Of a stretch of DNA of 64,000 bases, positions 22,649 through 34,223 are shown in pieces. The stretch is from Blasia pusilla. Its lineage: Eukaryota; Marchantiophyta; Marchantiopsida; Blasiales. How positions within the stretch are numbered: position 1 is the stretch's first letter; every line of letters begins with the position of its first letter. The stretch is taken from positions 10,292,001 through 10,356,000 of the forward strand of contig CM114275.1 in the NCBI GenBank assembly GCA_050084515.1, given 5' to 3'. The notes beneath the pieces were generated by a model. It did no database searches, was not told the DNA's origin, and saw nothing but the letters and a program-made list of their open reading frames with translations. The position numbers and the translations under genes were made by a program.

Positions 22649-23641
22649 AAAGGTTCTCCTTCAATATTTTATGATGGGCCATCGGGATTTTTTGGGACTA
22701 ATGTATTATGTATATTCGCAACAAAGTGCAAATCAATCTTTCATGGCTCCTAGTATCTCCAAACCCACAAATAATAGTGGGGGTATGTCCACATGTAGGC
22801 ACTTTATAGGCTTGGTCTAAATGTGAGCAAGAATTTTAGTACAATTGGTGGTAGATATTACTCTTTTACTTGTGCATTTTGTAGCATAAGATATATATTC
22901 TGGTTGACTCGAGCCTTTCATCTAAGCAGGTGATAGGGCAAGTGCGAGGAGAATTAGAACCAAGAGAGACTTGTGGAATTGTGATGTGGCTCAATGCAAG
23001 GACCAAAATCTACTACCTAGATGCGAATTATTGCTTATTGGGGTTCCAAAGAGGAAGGTGTCCGGTTATGAACCATAGTTGAATGACCTAAATGCATGGA
23101 CCTCACGCTATCTCGACCTATTATGTATCGCGATGAGTACGCAAGAGGCTACTAGCTTGGCAATAGTTCGCAAGCATATTAAGAGTGCCTACACATATGT
23201 TGGGGCACCCTCTTTATGTTTGGAATTTTTTAAGAAGAGATGTGCGGCATCGTTTAAAAACAAACAGTCCACAATGAAAGCATATTGGGTGGCCAATAGG
23301 GCTCATGTTAATGTCCCTTGCCACCGTGATTCTAAGGAAGATGCATTGGGATGTTTGGTAGATTATTGGATTTCTGAAGAGGGTATATTGAAGGCCCAAA
23401 AGATAGTGAATCCCATATCAAAGGTTGCGACTTTAAATCACAACAAATAAGGAGGTTTAGAGGGTTTTTCTTGTTAGTTCTCTTTAGATTTTATTTCTTC
23501 TATATTTATTATCTGTGCAACTGAATTTCAGATTGGTAACATTCGTCAATGATTACTAATTCTAATTTGATCTTTGGGTTTCTAAATATGTAGGGCTCAT
23601 ATGGATCAACCACACCAAGCAATATAGGTATTATTGAGAGT
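22649..23641. other. Spacer between two - gypsy copies
   Basis: About 1 kb separating the truncated 5' copy from the 3' end of the next copy. It contains one notable open frame at 23079-23450, annotated separately. Confidence 0.5.
23079..23450 (+). pseudogene. Possible CACTA (En/Spm) Transposase_24-like fragment
   Basis: A 123-codon open frame with the pattern LVDYWISEEG...KAQK...NHNKGG. This resembles the LVxYWxSxE...KNxxNRxK...HxxGS pattern of the plant Ptta/En/Spm (Transposase_24) domain that accompanies CACTA elements. The match is partial and from memory; upstream sequence shows stops and no second transposase domain. It may instead be an unrelated repeat. I would treat the family call as tentative. 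Confidence 0.35.
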
Positions 23642-24265
23642 TGTCATGTGCATACACATCGTTGTCACCGAACACACACACAAACACGCACGATCCCATG
23701 CTAACTCATGGCATCCAAACAACAAGACAAGAAGTACTAAAATATCTCCAATAAAGTAAGATCTAATGTCTCTCTACACCATCTCACACCATAGCTCTCA
23801 AAGGTGTGCACTCGCTCTCATGTCAAACCAAACCCACTCTCCTAATGAGAGGCTTGGGTAACACTCACAAGGCAAGGGACCATAGCTTCGCTGCCTCACG
23901 CCAAGAGGTTCAACAAAGAGATAATGAGCTCTCAAGCTCTCTCTCCTTGAGGTATACCCCTCCCCTCTCCCAAGCTCTCTCCATGGTAACCTATTCTCCC
24001 AAGTCACCTCCTTGGCTCTTGACCTCATGTAGGAGGTCAAGGGCCACTTAACAAAAATAGAAAGTCGATCATACACTCAAAATGGTACTTACCTAAAATA
24101 GTAAGTTGCTCAATATGGCTCCAAATGAGCCGAAACGAAGGGAAAACCTGCTCTCTCAGGTTTCCCGGGGCCTCAGCAAGTCATCCTCGACCGATTGAGC
24201 ATGTCCTCCACTACTCACAAAGGCGCTCTACTAGATCTCATCGATCTATCCTAAAAGACGTGACA
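23642..24265 (-). repeat. 3' LTR (A plus X) of the - gypsy copy
   Basis: Starts TGTCACGTC (- strand, at 24265) and ends GCACATGACA (at 23642), giving TG...CA termini. Body A is 514 bp (24265-23752) and is followed by the terminal X block. A second, partial X block lies immediately upstream on - (about 24371-24268). Confidence 0.85.
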
Positions 24266-24604
24266 GTTTTCATGCGCATACACATCGCTACACAACATAC
24301 ATTGTTGTCACCGAACACATACACAAACACGCACGATCCCATGCTAACTCATGGCATCCAAACAACGAGACACCACCCTCGATGTTGCGGCTATCATCTC
24401 CTGGCGTACCATCAAAACATCCCAAGAAGTCCAAGGGTGTCTCTCTTGATCTCCCTTGTTGTGTAGATCTTCTCGGGTCTCGCCCCCAGCCACTACCTCC
24501 ACCGTCTCGATAGGCATGGGGCTCACCAACGCAGCCGTTGTGATTTGTCGCGATCTCATCCGACGCTGCTCAGCCACTCCCACTCCCAAGATCCATGTCA
24601 AGCA

Positions 24605-25560
24605 GTTCAGGTCTATTGCCTGACCCAAGACATGGCGTCGTGATGCCTCTGATACTGACAGTATTGTCGTCACTCCTACGGGAAATCCCATCGCTTACTC
24701 TCTCTCGTCGGCGTTGGGCTCCACCAACCGCTGAACCTGGTCATCCCAAACCAAGCAAGGACCGGCCTTCTTGTATGCATAGGAAGCGCGAAAACTCACA
24801 AACGTGGGCAAGGCTGCCCGCGGCCTGCCTACCCTGTTGACCACAGTCAATGGTGGTCGATCATCATGCCTCACTGCCTGTGATCGACGACCTGGATCTA
24901 GAATGGAATCCACTAACAAATGGGAGGGGCGCTCCACTCTCGCATATGCCCTCTGTAACACCGCATGGGGCACAAAGTTGGTCCACCATAAACGCGGGCG
25001 ATGGACTCTAGAACCTACACTCGCCGCATCCAAGAACTGCCGGGCCGATCCAAGCACGCATCTGATGAGCACTCGTCAACGCCCGTGACCTAGAGTCTCC
25101 TAAGATCGGCACATTCTCCAAAATGTAGGCTGGAGAACAAGATTGGTGCTCTTGCAACTGGCGTAAGACCCTCAACATCTCCCAAAACAACCTGGACCAA
25201 GTGTCAGCCAACCCGCTGCCTCGTCCAACACTCGATTAATCCTGACATGGCCAACCGGTAATGACCAAATCAATGGTCCCTACCCGCTCTAAGTCCTGCA
25301 TCCCCAACAACGAAATATCCCTCGGTAGGGAACACTGGTACCCCTATACTGCGGACGCAGACAATAAGTTGGGAAAACATAGGCGTAACTACACCACATG
25401 TCGTAGTGAGACGCGCCTCGCAACATCATCATTCTCCACATACATGTACTACTGTACTCGCACTCCTCCCTGCAAAACAACAGCTAACCCGGTGCTAATC
25501 CCTCCAAAGAAATCTAACACTCGAATACCCTCCTCCAAGGTATCCAAGGGTGTCATCGTA
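24605..25560 (-). pseudogene. Retrotransposon-encoded DNMT3-like cytosine-5 methyltransferase (decayed)
   Basis: Motifs occur in canonical, non-permuted order on -. Motif I: VLDFFGGISTGLA (about 25530-25487). Motif IV: TIDLVITGWPCQ, with the catalytic Cys codon at 25247-25245. Motif VI: YILENVP (about 25127-25107). Motif VIII: RPRLWWTN (about 24998-24974). C-terminal: ADERE-stop-AMGFP and RRHVLGQAIDL (about 24720-24620). C5 methyltransferases transfer a methyl group from S-adenosylmethionine to cytosine. The wording DLVIxGxPC and the RxRxWW/FxN motif VIII resemble DNMT3 rather than DNMT1/CMT, and the order excludes the permuted DRM class. At least three frameshifts and a TAA before AMGFP disable it, but this is the best-preserved methyltransferase of the window. 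Confidence 0.85.
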
Positions 25561-25785
25561 GCACTCCCTGCTACCTCGGGTTCCTCAGACCTGTCACACT
25601 CCGGTGCAAATGCCTCGCTCCACGCGATTTGCACGTGCTCATCTGCCAATCTTTGAAGCTCCTCAGTTGAGCCCCACAGTGACACCTCTCCTCCACGGAA
25701 TGATGTGGCTACCATAACACTCCCCTCCGTAGAAATGTCAGAAACGGGAGTATCCTCTGCATGGATATGTCCCTCAATCAAATCA

Positions 25786-26250
25786 CTAGGCCAAGTGATG
25801 GCATTGCCAAATTAATGCTCCTAAAGGCGCCATCTTTCCTGGCCGCTGCTCGATCACTGCACCTGTGAATCGAACGGGTAATGAGCTAAGGCGCCCATCA
25901 CCTGACTGCCATTCTGGTCTGTAGGACGCAGACTCCTCCCAATAATCCAGGGAAAACCCCATCGGATGTAACACTGATCCACCAACCAAGACGTCGTAGG
26001 ACTCTGCATCAGTCACTATCGCCATGGCTCGCACCACAGACTCATCTGTAGGATGTCTTGGGCAAATCCTCACCACGACCTCATGTCGGGTCATATACTG
26101 TGTGGTACTTGCTCCACCCAAGGATTTCTGTATCCAAAATGGACAACGCTCTACATCGGCTCTCGTCAAGCCCAATCCTCTGAATGACGCTTCCCCAACA
26201 TCAGTGATTGCGCTCCTAAATCCAACAAGACGCGATGCGGACTAAAAGCT
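25786..26250 (-). pseudogene. Gypsy retropepsin (aspartic protease) domain
   Basis: On - the active-site motif is VLLDLGAQSLMLGK (about 26230-26190). The + copy shows DSxAQ at the same place, so the ancestral motif was probably DSGA. It is followed by a conserved flap-to-C-terminal region with SYDVLVGG and MGFSLDYWEE motifs, typical of a Ty3/gypsy protease end. The enzyme would cleave the Gag-Pol polyprotein. A frameshift separates the active-site segment (end of the 26166-26606 frame) from the rest (25786-26175). Confidence 0.75.
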
Positions 26251-27139
26251 CTACCTCCGGGACTCACCAATTGGAAGACCGCTCCTTGGTTATCCAGCAA
26301 CACAACACCAGGAGAAGCCATGGCACGCTCTATCGCGGGTCTAGCGGGCATCTCCCCCATCCTAGCAGCCGCAGCCTGCCATGAATCTGACGTTGACGGC
26401 CCGAGCATCCGCTCCAAGGGCAGGTCCATCACCTCCTCTGCAATCACCTTTGAATGTGATGCAAGAACTCCAACTCCACGCTCATATAGTGTAGTGGCCA
26501 ACCGAAAGGTCTCGGCGGGCGTACCCCCCAACGTCATAACATTGGAAGCAAAAAATAAGGGAGCGCGATACACAATGGTGGCCGCCCCCAACAACGTGCT
26601 CAACACATGCCCCTCTTGAGCATCAACAATAGGCTTTGTTGCACTCGCTTATCCCATCGCTCTCCGTGTGTGCACACCAACAACATCACCAACTCTCCAG
26701 GAACCTTGATCAGGACCCATCCATGGGGTCCTCATCGCCTCGGACAACGTGAAAGATTGAGGAAGCCTAGTTTGTTTCCTGGCTTCCCCTCGTTGTGGAT
26801 CCAACTTTGCGGCTGCTCCACGTGTCACAACTGCCGCTGCCTCCATCTAGGCAACCCCGCACATCCAACCAGGATCCTCCATATCTTTGGCTACTCCATA
26901 TGATGTCGATGCCACGGATCCGACATCATGTAATCTCAATGCTATAGCGGCAATCTTCTCCTGTAGCTGATGTATCTGAGCAGCCATCCTAGCGTCACAC
27001 CCGAAATCTCCCTCGACGCGTCTAGGTGGTGGGACTCTACCTCCTCCATGGGAAACTCCACCACCATGTTGGGCAACTCCAGCTCCTCGTCCCCCAACGG
27101 GACCACCTGGTGCACGATCTCTAGGCCCACCCGGACCGA
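26251..27139 (-). pseudogene. Linker between Gag zinc knuckle and protease
   Basis: A segment conserved between this copy and 44200-45070 of the + copy, rich in Ala, Gly and Met, containing QIQQLQEQIAA-like coiled-coil sequence, a PLERMLGPSTSDSWQ block and SPGVVLLDN. It resembles no domain I know. Its conservation in three copies suggests it was translated as part of the polyprotein. Confidence 0.5.
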
Positions 27140-28430
27140 CTACTCGCTCTGATGCCCTCTCTGGCCCTCGGTCCGGACGTAACTCAGGATGTAAAATGAA
27201 ACACCTGGCGTGTGTATGACCATACCTCTAACAATAGTCACACTCATAACCTCCTGGTGCAGCACCATCTCCTCCTCCATGCTGAGGCACACGTCCATGA
27301 CCCTGACAAGTGCAATCGCGCTCATGATGGGCTCCACCACATGAACAACAAGTAATAGTAGGTTGTTGCTACTGAGCCACATATAAAAGCGCAGGTCTTT
27401 GTGGCATGGCCTCCCCATATCCTCTTTGAGCTCGTGGTGCCACAGTCGACCTATCTCGGAGTCCACGTTGCTGCACATGTAGTGTAGGCAATCGTGACTC
27501 CTCTCGCCCAAAACCCATGGTGGCTACGCTCTCCTCCGCCATGTTGCACTCAATATTCTTGGCGGTCCTAAAAACATCTCTCAACGTAGGGGAGGTGTTC
27601 ATAAGAAACACCCCCTCCCGCACCCGTGTCCGCAGGGTCCGGTCTAGCATCGCGTACCATGATTGAATAGCCTGAGCCTCTGTCATCCCCTTGAGTGACG
27701 TTGATCAACCGGCGCAAGCGAGTGTAAGCCTCACGCAAACTCTCACCTGGGCGCCTTTGGAAGTCGTGGATGCTCCGCAACTTCTCCGTCCGTACCCCCT
27801 AGTAGCTCGCCCTCAACTCAGCAAAGAACTCAACCACAGGGTTGAACTTGGGACGAAACCCGACTGGACAATGCAACTGCTCCAGTGCGAGTCACCCCTC
27901 CTACAACATCACTGGTAGAGAAACCCTCTCTTGACTCCTCCTCCTCATCTGGAAATGGCCTAGTCCATGACACATAGTTTGGATCATAGTAGAGTCGTCA
28001 TGCCTCAATCTCCTAGGCATATATGTGGGAGAACTCATGGTAATCGTCCATGGGCGCCCCCTCTAAATGCTGGAACATACCGTTCCATGCTATAAACGCG
28101 TTGAACTCTCTAGAGTTCCTAGCCGGTTGTGAGTCACACCAACTCCTAAACTCCGCAATGTAGCTCTATGGTGCCTACAGCACCCGAAAACCTACATTGT
28201 CCTCTACCCCGGTCGTCCATCTCGTACGCCCAACTGGTAGGACCACTCAATGTGTACGGTGGATCACTAACACACTCCTCTACATGCTCCCCCTCGTTTG
28301 AAGACGACACAGAAGGAGATCGAGATGGTCTCTCACGTGGAGACCATCGAAACCTCGCACCACTCTGGGTAAACCCTCCAGAGCTACTCTCAGGTCCACT
28401 ACCTCGCCTCTCAAAATCCTGAAAGGACGC
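27140..28430 (-). pseudogene. Gypsy gag
   Basis: On -, reading across frameshifts: a capsid-like helical region (EFNAFIAW-like and FQHLEGAPMDD-like blocks, about 28110-27990), FNPVVEFFAELRASY, then DFQRRPGESLREAYTRLRRL and EAQAIQSWYAMLDRTLRTRV. This last block is the retrotransposon gag pattern, W-x2-L followed by F. A zinc-knuckle region (CDYC...RYGHTR, about 27245-27190) follows. Gag forms the virus-like particle that packages element RNA. Several stops interrupt it. This copy keeps about 480 bp of N-terminal gag that the + copy has lost. Confidence 0.7.
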
Positions 28431-29404
28431 CGTGATGGCCCTAGTGCCCCTCTCACACGATCACTCTTAACCTCATGAGTAATCCCTCAATCACTTATCC
28501 CAAACATACGGCACTCGATCTACACTCTCCCTCCCCGAGACGTGTAACGTGTGGCAACAAGCGTTGTGGTGCGGCAAATCGACCAGGCTATCATCTCATC
28601 GACAACCTACCCTCAAGTCCGGACATCCCACACATGTCTATGTCCCCTAAACCACATACATAAATGATGCTTTCAGCATCAACACAACCCAATATCCTCA
28701 AATAAACTACCCAAATCCCAGAATCCCTCACGCGTGCAGGGTAAAGGACCAGAATGGGTAACATGAATACATGTCGATGTCGCTCCTCAGCAAGTGCAAA
28801 TCTCAACCCCAACTCGGTCATGGAGACAACTCCTCCAATCAGCAAGTCATACTCCTCTCGTACTGACGCTGCTCAAAACTCCTCGATGGATAGTGCGGTT
28901 CCAACGGAACGGTGCGGTGTTGCAGGCGGTACAAAACGGCTACGAACAGCACGTCCCTCGATGGTGGGATGCGGCACTCGGCGGCATACCCTCCTCAATC
29001 AACAATAAACCCACACTCTGCTCCACAAGGACGGTGCGCCATCGCGATCAAGTGCGGTGCGGCCACGAGCGGCACGGCGCGGCAATCGGCGGCGCGTTGC
29101 CGCTACGAGCGTCACGGCACGGTACTCGATCGTCGTCGACCGACCACCAATCACAACATAGCAGCATGAAATCAAAACTCAAACACCATAACCAGAGGTC
29201 ATCTACCATCACTGGTTGATGACGAAACTGCGACGATGGCGGCCAAACCAAAGTACGTGATGGCGGCGCAAGTCAGAGAATCAACGGTGGTCGTGGAAGA
29301 CCCTCCAATTCGTAATGGAGGCAATGGCAACCAAAGGGTGGACAATGGCCGAATGCGGCTCTCAGCAACACTGGGCAACGGCAACGGCCGACGATGGTCG
29401 GTGG

Positions 29405-29520
29405 ACAGTGGACCGTTGACTATGACAGTTGACCGTTGATGGTGACGGCAACCCGTTGACGATGACGGTTGACCATTGACGATGACGGTTGACCATTGAC
29501 GGTGACAGTTGAACGCTGAC
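29405..29520. repeat. 20-bp tandem repeat in gypsy leader (- copy)
   Basis: About five units of the form GTTGACCATTGACGATGACG. Each unit has one or two TTGAC cores. The same array with the same period sits in the leader of the + copy at 42391-42480, in the complementary orientation as expected. Confidence 0.85.
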
Positions 29521-30117
29521 CGGCGATGGTGACTATGACGGCGACGGCTGGCGGCGGCGTGGCAGTTGGTTTAGGGTTTGAACAATTTAACCCTAAAAAT
29601 CGCATACCAATGGCAATTTTTCAAGATTGACCATAACGTTTTACTCGCAACTCCAAATTGCACCGTTTTTTGACCAATGTGCACGGCTTCACGATCTACG
29701 ACAATGTCAAAAAAAAATCTGAATTAGACATTTCAGTAAGAACTGACAGTGACTGTTGTAAAGACCAATATCTCTTTCTCCTACACAAAATTTGGCAGCG
29801 CTTCCGCGCTCATTTCTCCCAACAAAAATCTTAAACCTATAAAAATACAAATCAGCAAGCTACATGGTGCTCCTGAGAGCACCAGCATGGGGCAAGATGC
29901 CTCCATGATCAATCCCTATTAGAAATTGGGCAGCGCTTCCGTGCGCCACTCTTCCACACGAAAAATTGGCAAATGCAAAGAACAATCAAAGCAGCCCTTG
30001 CTCTGGTGAGCACTCCCATGAGCCGTTGAACAGGGAACATGGTCCCCAACTTGCAAAAACAACGAGTGACCATCGAGCTCCCCCATGAAGCTCTCTCACT
30101 ATCTCATTCTCTCTTTG

Positions 30118-30631
30118 TAAAGTAAGATCCAATCTCTCTCTATACCATCTCACACCATAGCTCTCAAAGGTGTGCACTCTCTCTCATGTCAAACCAAACC
30201 CACTCTCCTAATGAGAGGCTTGGGTTACACTCACAAGGCAAGGGATCATAGCTCCGCCGCCTCACGCTAAGAGGTTCAACAAAGAGATAATGAGCTCTCA
30301 AGCTCTCTCTCCTTGAGGTATACCCCTCCCCTCTCCCAAGCTCTCTCTATGGTAATCTATTCTCCCAAGTCACCTCCTTGGCTCTTGACCTCATGTAGGA
30401 GGTCAAGGGCCACTTACCTAAAATAGAAAGTCGATCATACACTCAAAATGGTACTTACCTAAAATAGTAAGTTGCTCAATATGGCTCCAAATGAGCCGAA
30501 ACGAAGAGGAAACCTGCTCTCTCAGGTTTCCCGGGGCCTCAGCAGGTCATCCTTGACCGATTGAGCATGTCCTCCACTACTCACGAAGGCGCTCTACTAG
30601 ATCTCATTGTTCTATCCTAAAAGACGTAACA
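30118..30631 (-). repeat. 5' LTR body A of the - gypsy copy
   Basis: Begins TGTTACGTC at 30631 and ends CTTACTTTA at 30118: 514 bp, the same length as three other intact A bodies. It is followed on - by leader sequence beginning CAAAGAGAGAATGAG and not by the X block seen after the 3' copy. Confidence 0.9.
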
Positions 30632-32600
30632 GGGTAGACCAAAACCTTCGCAAGGGAATCTTGTATATTAATACTCCTTATATGTGTATTCTTTTCGGGC
30701 ATTGTGATGTTTGTAAGTACATTGAGGGCTGCTCATTACATGATGTATTAACTCTCATTGGTTTTAATGTATGAAAACCTATATGGAGTAGGTGCAACTA
30801 TAGGCTTATAGACTAAGGAACCTAATCAAGAAATACCAATAGCGAGTGATAGCCTCTTCACTTGAGATTTTTTAATGAGTATAATACTATGTGTTATCTC
30901 TTTATGATAATGTGTGATTTATTTTCACATAAGAGTTGTCTTATGATCAATCATCTGATCATTGAAAATGGAGTGACGAAAACTTTCAATATGAGGTGCA
31001 ATTTGGATCACAACAATGAAAATTGCATCCCTAGTCCTATGAATCTATCTTATGGTCATATTAATGTAACCTGAAGTCATTTAAGCTTTTCATATTGGTC
31101 ATAAACAGTCATGTAGAGTAGTCAAACTCTAGTCATAAATAAATATGCAATCATTTATATGAATCATGTCAAACTAAAACAATCAGCTGTCATTTAAAAG
31201 TCATATGTTTAGGTTTCTAGTCAAATTCAGCTATCATGATTATATCAATGTCACTTGGAGTCATTTACTCCTGTGGTATGTATAATATTAGTCGTATTGA
31301 CAAAAGAAGGAGTTATAAGCAATACTTATTCTAGTCGTAAAGAATATCTATTTATTTACAAGAGTAATATGTTTAAGCTCCTAGTTATATTGACCAAGCA
31401 TGAAATTATATAAAATAAATTGACTTAAGTTATACACAAAGATCATGTCATTTAAAAGAGACGATTATAACCATTCAAAGTCATTTGGGAGATATAAATC
31501 AAAGCATGATTGATTGGATACGGCTAGCTCACACACAGATACACCACCATGAAGAAAGAAAATTTGAAGTGCCGGACTGGTGTATTCTCAATTATATAGG
31601 GTATGTATAAGCAATCCTAACCTTAACCTTAACCTTAACCAAAGTCTCAAATTATACTAGTTGTGGTTAACTAATCTTAGTTAAGATAATTATATTTAAT
31701 TGACTAGCAAAGATTAAACTTTCCTTCTAAAGTTTGTGTGAGTACAAAATATAGCAGTACGTGTGTTTGATGAGTTTGACTATAACTCAGTCTTCAATGA
31801 CTTGCGTGTGTTGGTGAGTAAGGGGCTAGGTCGATATTTGACCCCAACTAGATCAATTGAGTTGAAAGGGTGATTTGACCCAAATTTGGTGGCTAATCTC
31901 AACATATTTGGATGTAGATTCGTAAAGAGAACATGACCTATTAAACACGAGCTTCCTTGCCTTGTGAGTCACCCAAGTCTTTGAAAAAAAGATTCATATA
32001 TGAATTGGATTAGTCTCTAATAGGACAAAAGATTTGGTTTCCAAAGAAACAATTAAGGGCTATAATAACTAATCATGTTCATTAAAAAGTTGGATAAATA
32101 AGGAACCAAGTATACTAGAGAGAGCTTAACCTCATTTGGTTAGGGGTAAAATTTCCTTATACCCCTTAAGTCTTTGGCCCTCCACTTAACCACTCTTTAA
32201 ATTTCACACCACTCTTTTAAAACATGACACATGTCTATAATAGAAGATCTTTCAAAGGACAAGTGCCAAGTCCAAGCGAAGATTTTTCTCACCCCATCCC
32301 TCGTCATAGATTAAGTCAAATTAAAAAGGAGAAAAATACATGTCAAATTAGAAAAAAAAACTTAATGTCATAACCGTAATAAAATAATTATGTGAGGGAG
32401 AGGGTGAGATAGGCATCGTAATATCCTCATTCTCTCTCTTTTAAAAATGTCATAATTTTGTTTCTATGGGAAAACATACCGATAGCAATCCAATAGGAAA
32501 GGATTTAGCGACCGGATTGGTCGGTAAAGGTCGCCCAATCAATCCTGGTGGCCCCATGTACACGTAACTTAAGTGTTTATATTTATTCTCTCTCTTTAGT
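30632..32600. other. AT-rich intergenic DNA with recurrent GTCAT motifs
   Basis: No gene seen. Between about 31040 and 31300 the motif GTCAT (often AGTCAT or GTCATTTA) recurs many times. A short telomere-like run of four TTAACC units lies at 31615-31640. The region ends near the GC-rich presumed promoter of the next gene. Confidence 0.45.
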
Positions 32601-32639
32601 CACCAATATAAACTGCCAAAATTGTTTTGGAAGTTACCG

Positions 32640-34223
32640 ATTTGTTTTTTTAAATAGAATGGTGGCGGCAAGGAATCAGGGAATATGTGTCGGCGTACTG
32701 GAACTTCCGCATTATCGGGAAAGGTCATCCCCGAGTGCCGGGAGGGATTAAACGGCAAGGGGAACGACTGGGAACCGTGAGACGGGAGAGGGGTAGGCGG
32801 AGAAAGAATTGTCCGTCCGTCTTCGGCGCAGAAACCCACTGCTCCGTGCTCTGTGCTCTCGAGCTTCGCAAGGAGTGACGACAGAGAGGAGCAATGGTCG
32901 GATGGATGCTAGAGTAAAACCGGATGATTTTCGTTCTCTGTGGCAGATTCGTTGTTTGGTTCCGTTCCCCTCTTTCGTTGTTGGGTTCTGCGCCGACTCT
33001 GGCAGAGGGCTCGGGCCATTTGGAGCATACTTGCAGAGCACCTGGTGTTGGAGTCACTACAGTGCAGCGAGAGGAGGAACGGAGAGAACAGAGAATTTGG
33101 TTGTCAGCGCTCGCTGAAATGGTCGACGCAGCGGGATCCGTTTCCTTGGGTCCATGCGTTCGGCCGCAGCCAGAATTTGGTTGGGGATGCGGGTATTGGC
33201 TAGGGAACTCCGTTACATGCGGGATGTCTTAAACACCGTCGGAGTTTCTGAGAAGGCCTTCAAACTGTCCCCTCATTGCAAATCTGTTTGCGCACCGAGG
33301 GCAGAGGAATCGCTGCACCGGATTTGTGTACTGCTCCGTTGCCTGAGGGAGGGGCGGCTATCGTGTTGCAGGAAAGAGAGGAAAGGTTGAAAGCTCTTTC
33401 TGTAAAGCTTGAGGTCAGTACATTCGAACATTTTCGTCAGCAGAGCCAGGAAATTAACAGAGGTGCTGGGGTTTCTGGAAGTGGAGTCAGCCGTGCGACA
33501 ACGTGGTCCTCTACTGTCAGAAATAGACGGGAAGTGGAGTTCGAACAGTACGAGCCGGGACGGACGAGGTGAGCGAATTGTAGAACGGAATTCAGGCAGG
33601 ACTCCTTGACCCGGTGGTTGTGAACTACTTAAAAGTGCGGTGGTGACTATAACATCATGTATTGTCACTTTGTGTACCTATCCATTCTTCTCGCTTCCGA
33701 GCCAGACCTGATAAACACTGCGGTGTTGAGATTTTAGGGCAACGTTGTTGGATTCGAGAAAATAAGGCTTTCCGCAGCCTCTTTATGGCGGCAACAGATG
33801 GAGGTGTCGTATCCGATTCACTGTTATGGAATCAAAAGTGGTCGCATGAGGTTTCATAAATTTAAAAACCGGGTTAGGGCTGAAGCATTACTGAAGCGAC
33901 TTGCATAGAGATCCTTATATGAGGTCACAGGGTTATTGGCCACTTAAAGTTGGTGAAAAGGTTTATGAGAGTTACAGTGGAGAGCAAACACTTCACTGAC
34001 GGAACTGAGATTATGAGATGATTCAAGTTCACTACAATCTATACTAGCTCAAACTGGATCAAAATTGGATTCCGGATATTACACAGGTGTTACATGTCAA
34101 ACATACCAGATATATTATCAAATTCTTGTCGTCTGATTTCCCCGTCACGTTTTAACGAGTTTCATGTGATCTGCAATTTTACGTGGACGAGTGGCTCTTC
34201 TCAGATAGTATATTTCTGTGAAG
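32640..34223 (+). promoter_or_regulatory. Probable promoter and 5' leader of the TMEM135-like gene
   Basis: GC content rises sharply at about 32660-33600 compared with the AT-rich flank. A candidate non-coding or partly coding leader exon ends at 33413 with a GTCAGT donor and would join the acceptor just before the ATG at 34224 (phase 0). Its open frame (33252-33413) contains no ATG, so I treat it as 5' leader. No unambiguous core promoter element was identified. Confidence 0.4.

Larger units (their letters stand above)
23642..30631 (-). mobile_element. Ty3/gypsy copy retaining gag-protease-DNMT3 but lacking RT, RNase H and integrase
   Basis: Read on -: 5' LTR body A (30631-30118, 514 bp), leader (about 30117-28450), gag (about 28430-27140), linker, retropepsin (about 26250-25880), methyltransferase (about 25560-24605), a deletion junction at about 24372, truncated X block (about 24371-24268), LTR body A (24265-23752, 514 bp) and terminal X block (23751-23642). 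The junction joins sequence equivalent to about 46960 of the + copy with sequence equivalent to about 50337, so the ~3.4 kb encoding RT, RNase H, integrase and PHD finger is gone. Frameshifts and stops are present. Flanking 5-bp sequences do not match, so no target-site duplication is visible. Confidence 0.88.

Noticed and set aside
31615-31640. Telomere repeat (TTAACC)n
   Set aside because: Only four units, and not the usual plant telomere heptamer; too short to interpret.
33276-33572. Independent small gene upstream of the TMEM135-like gene
   Set aside because: The frame lacks an ATG and its useful part ends at a plausible splice donor (33413), so it is better explained as a leader exon.
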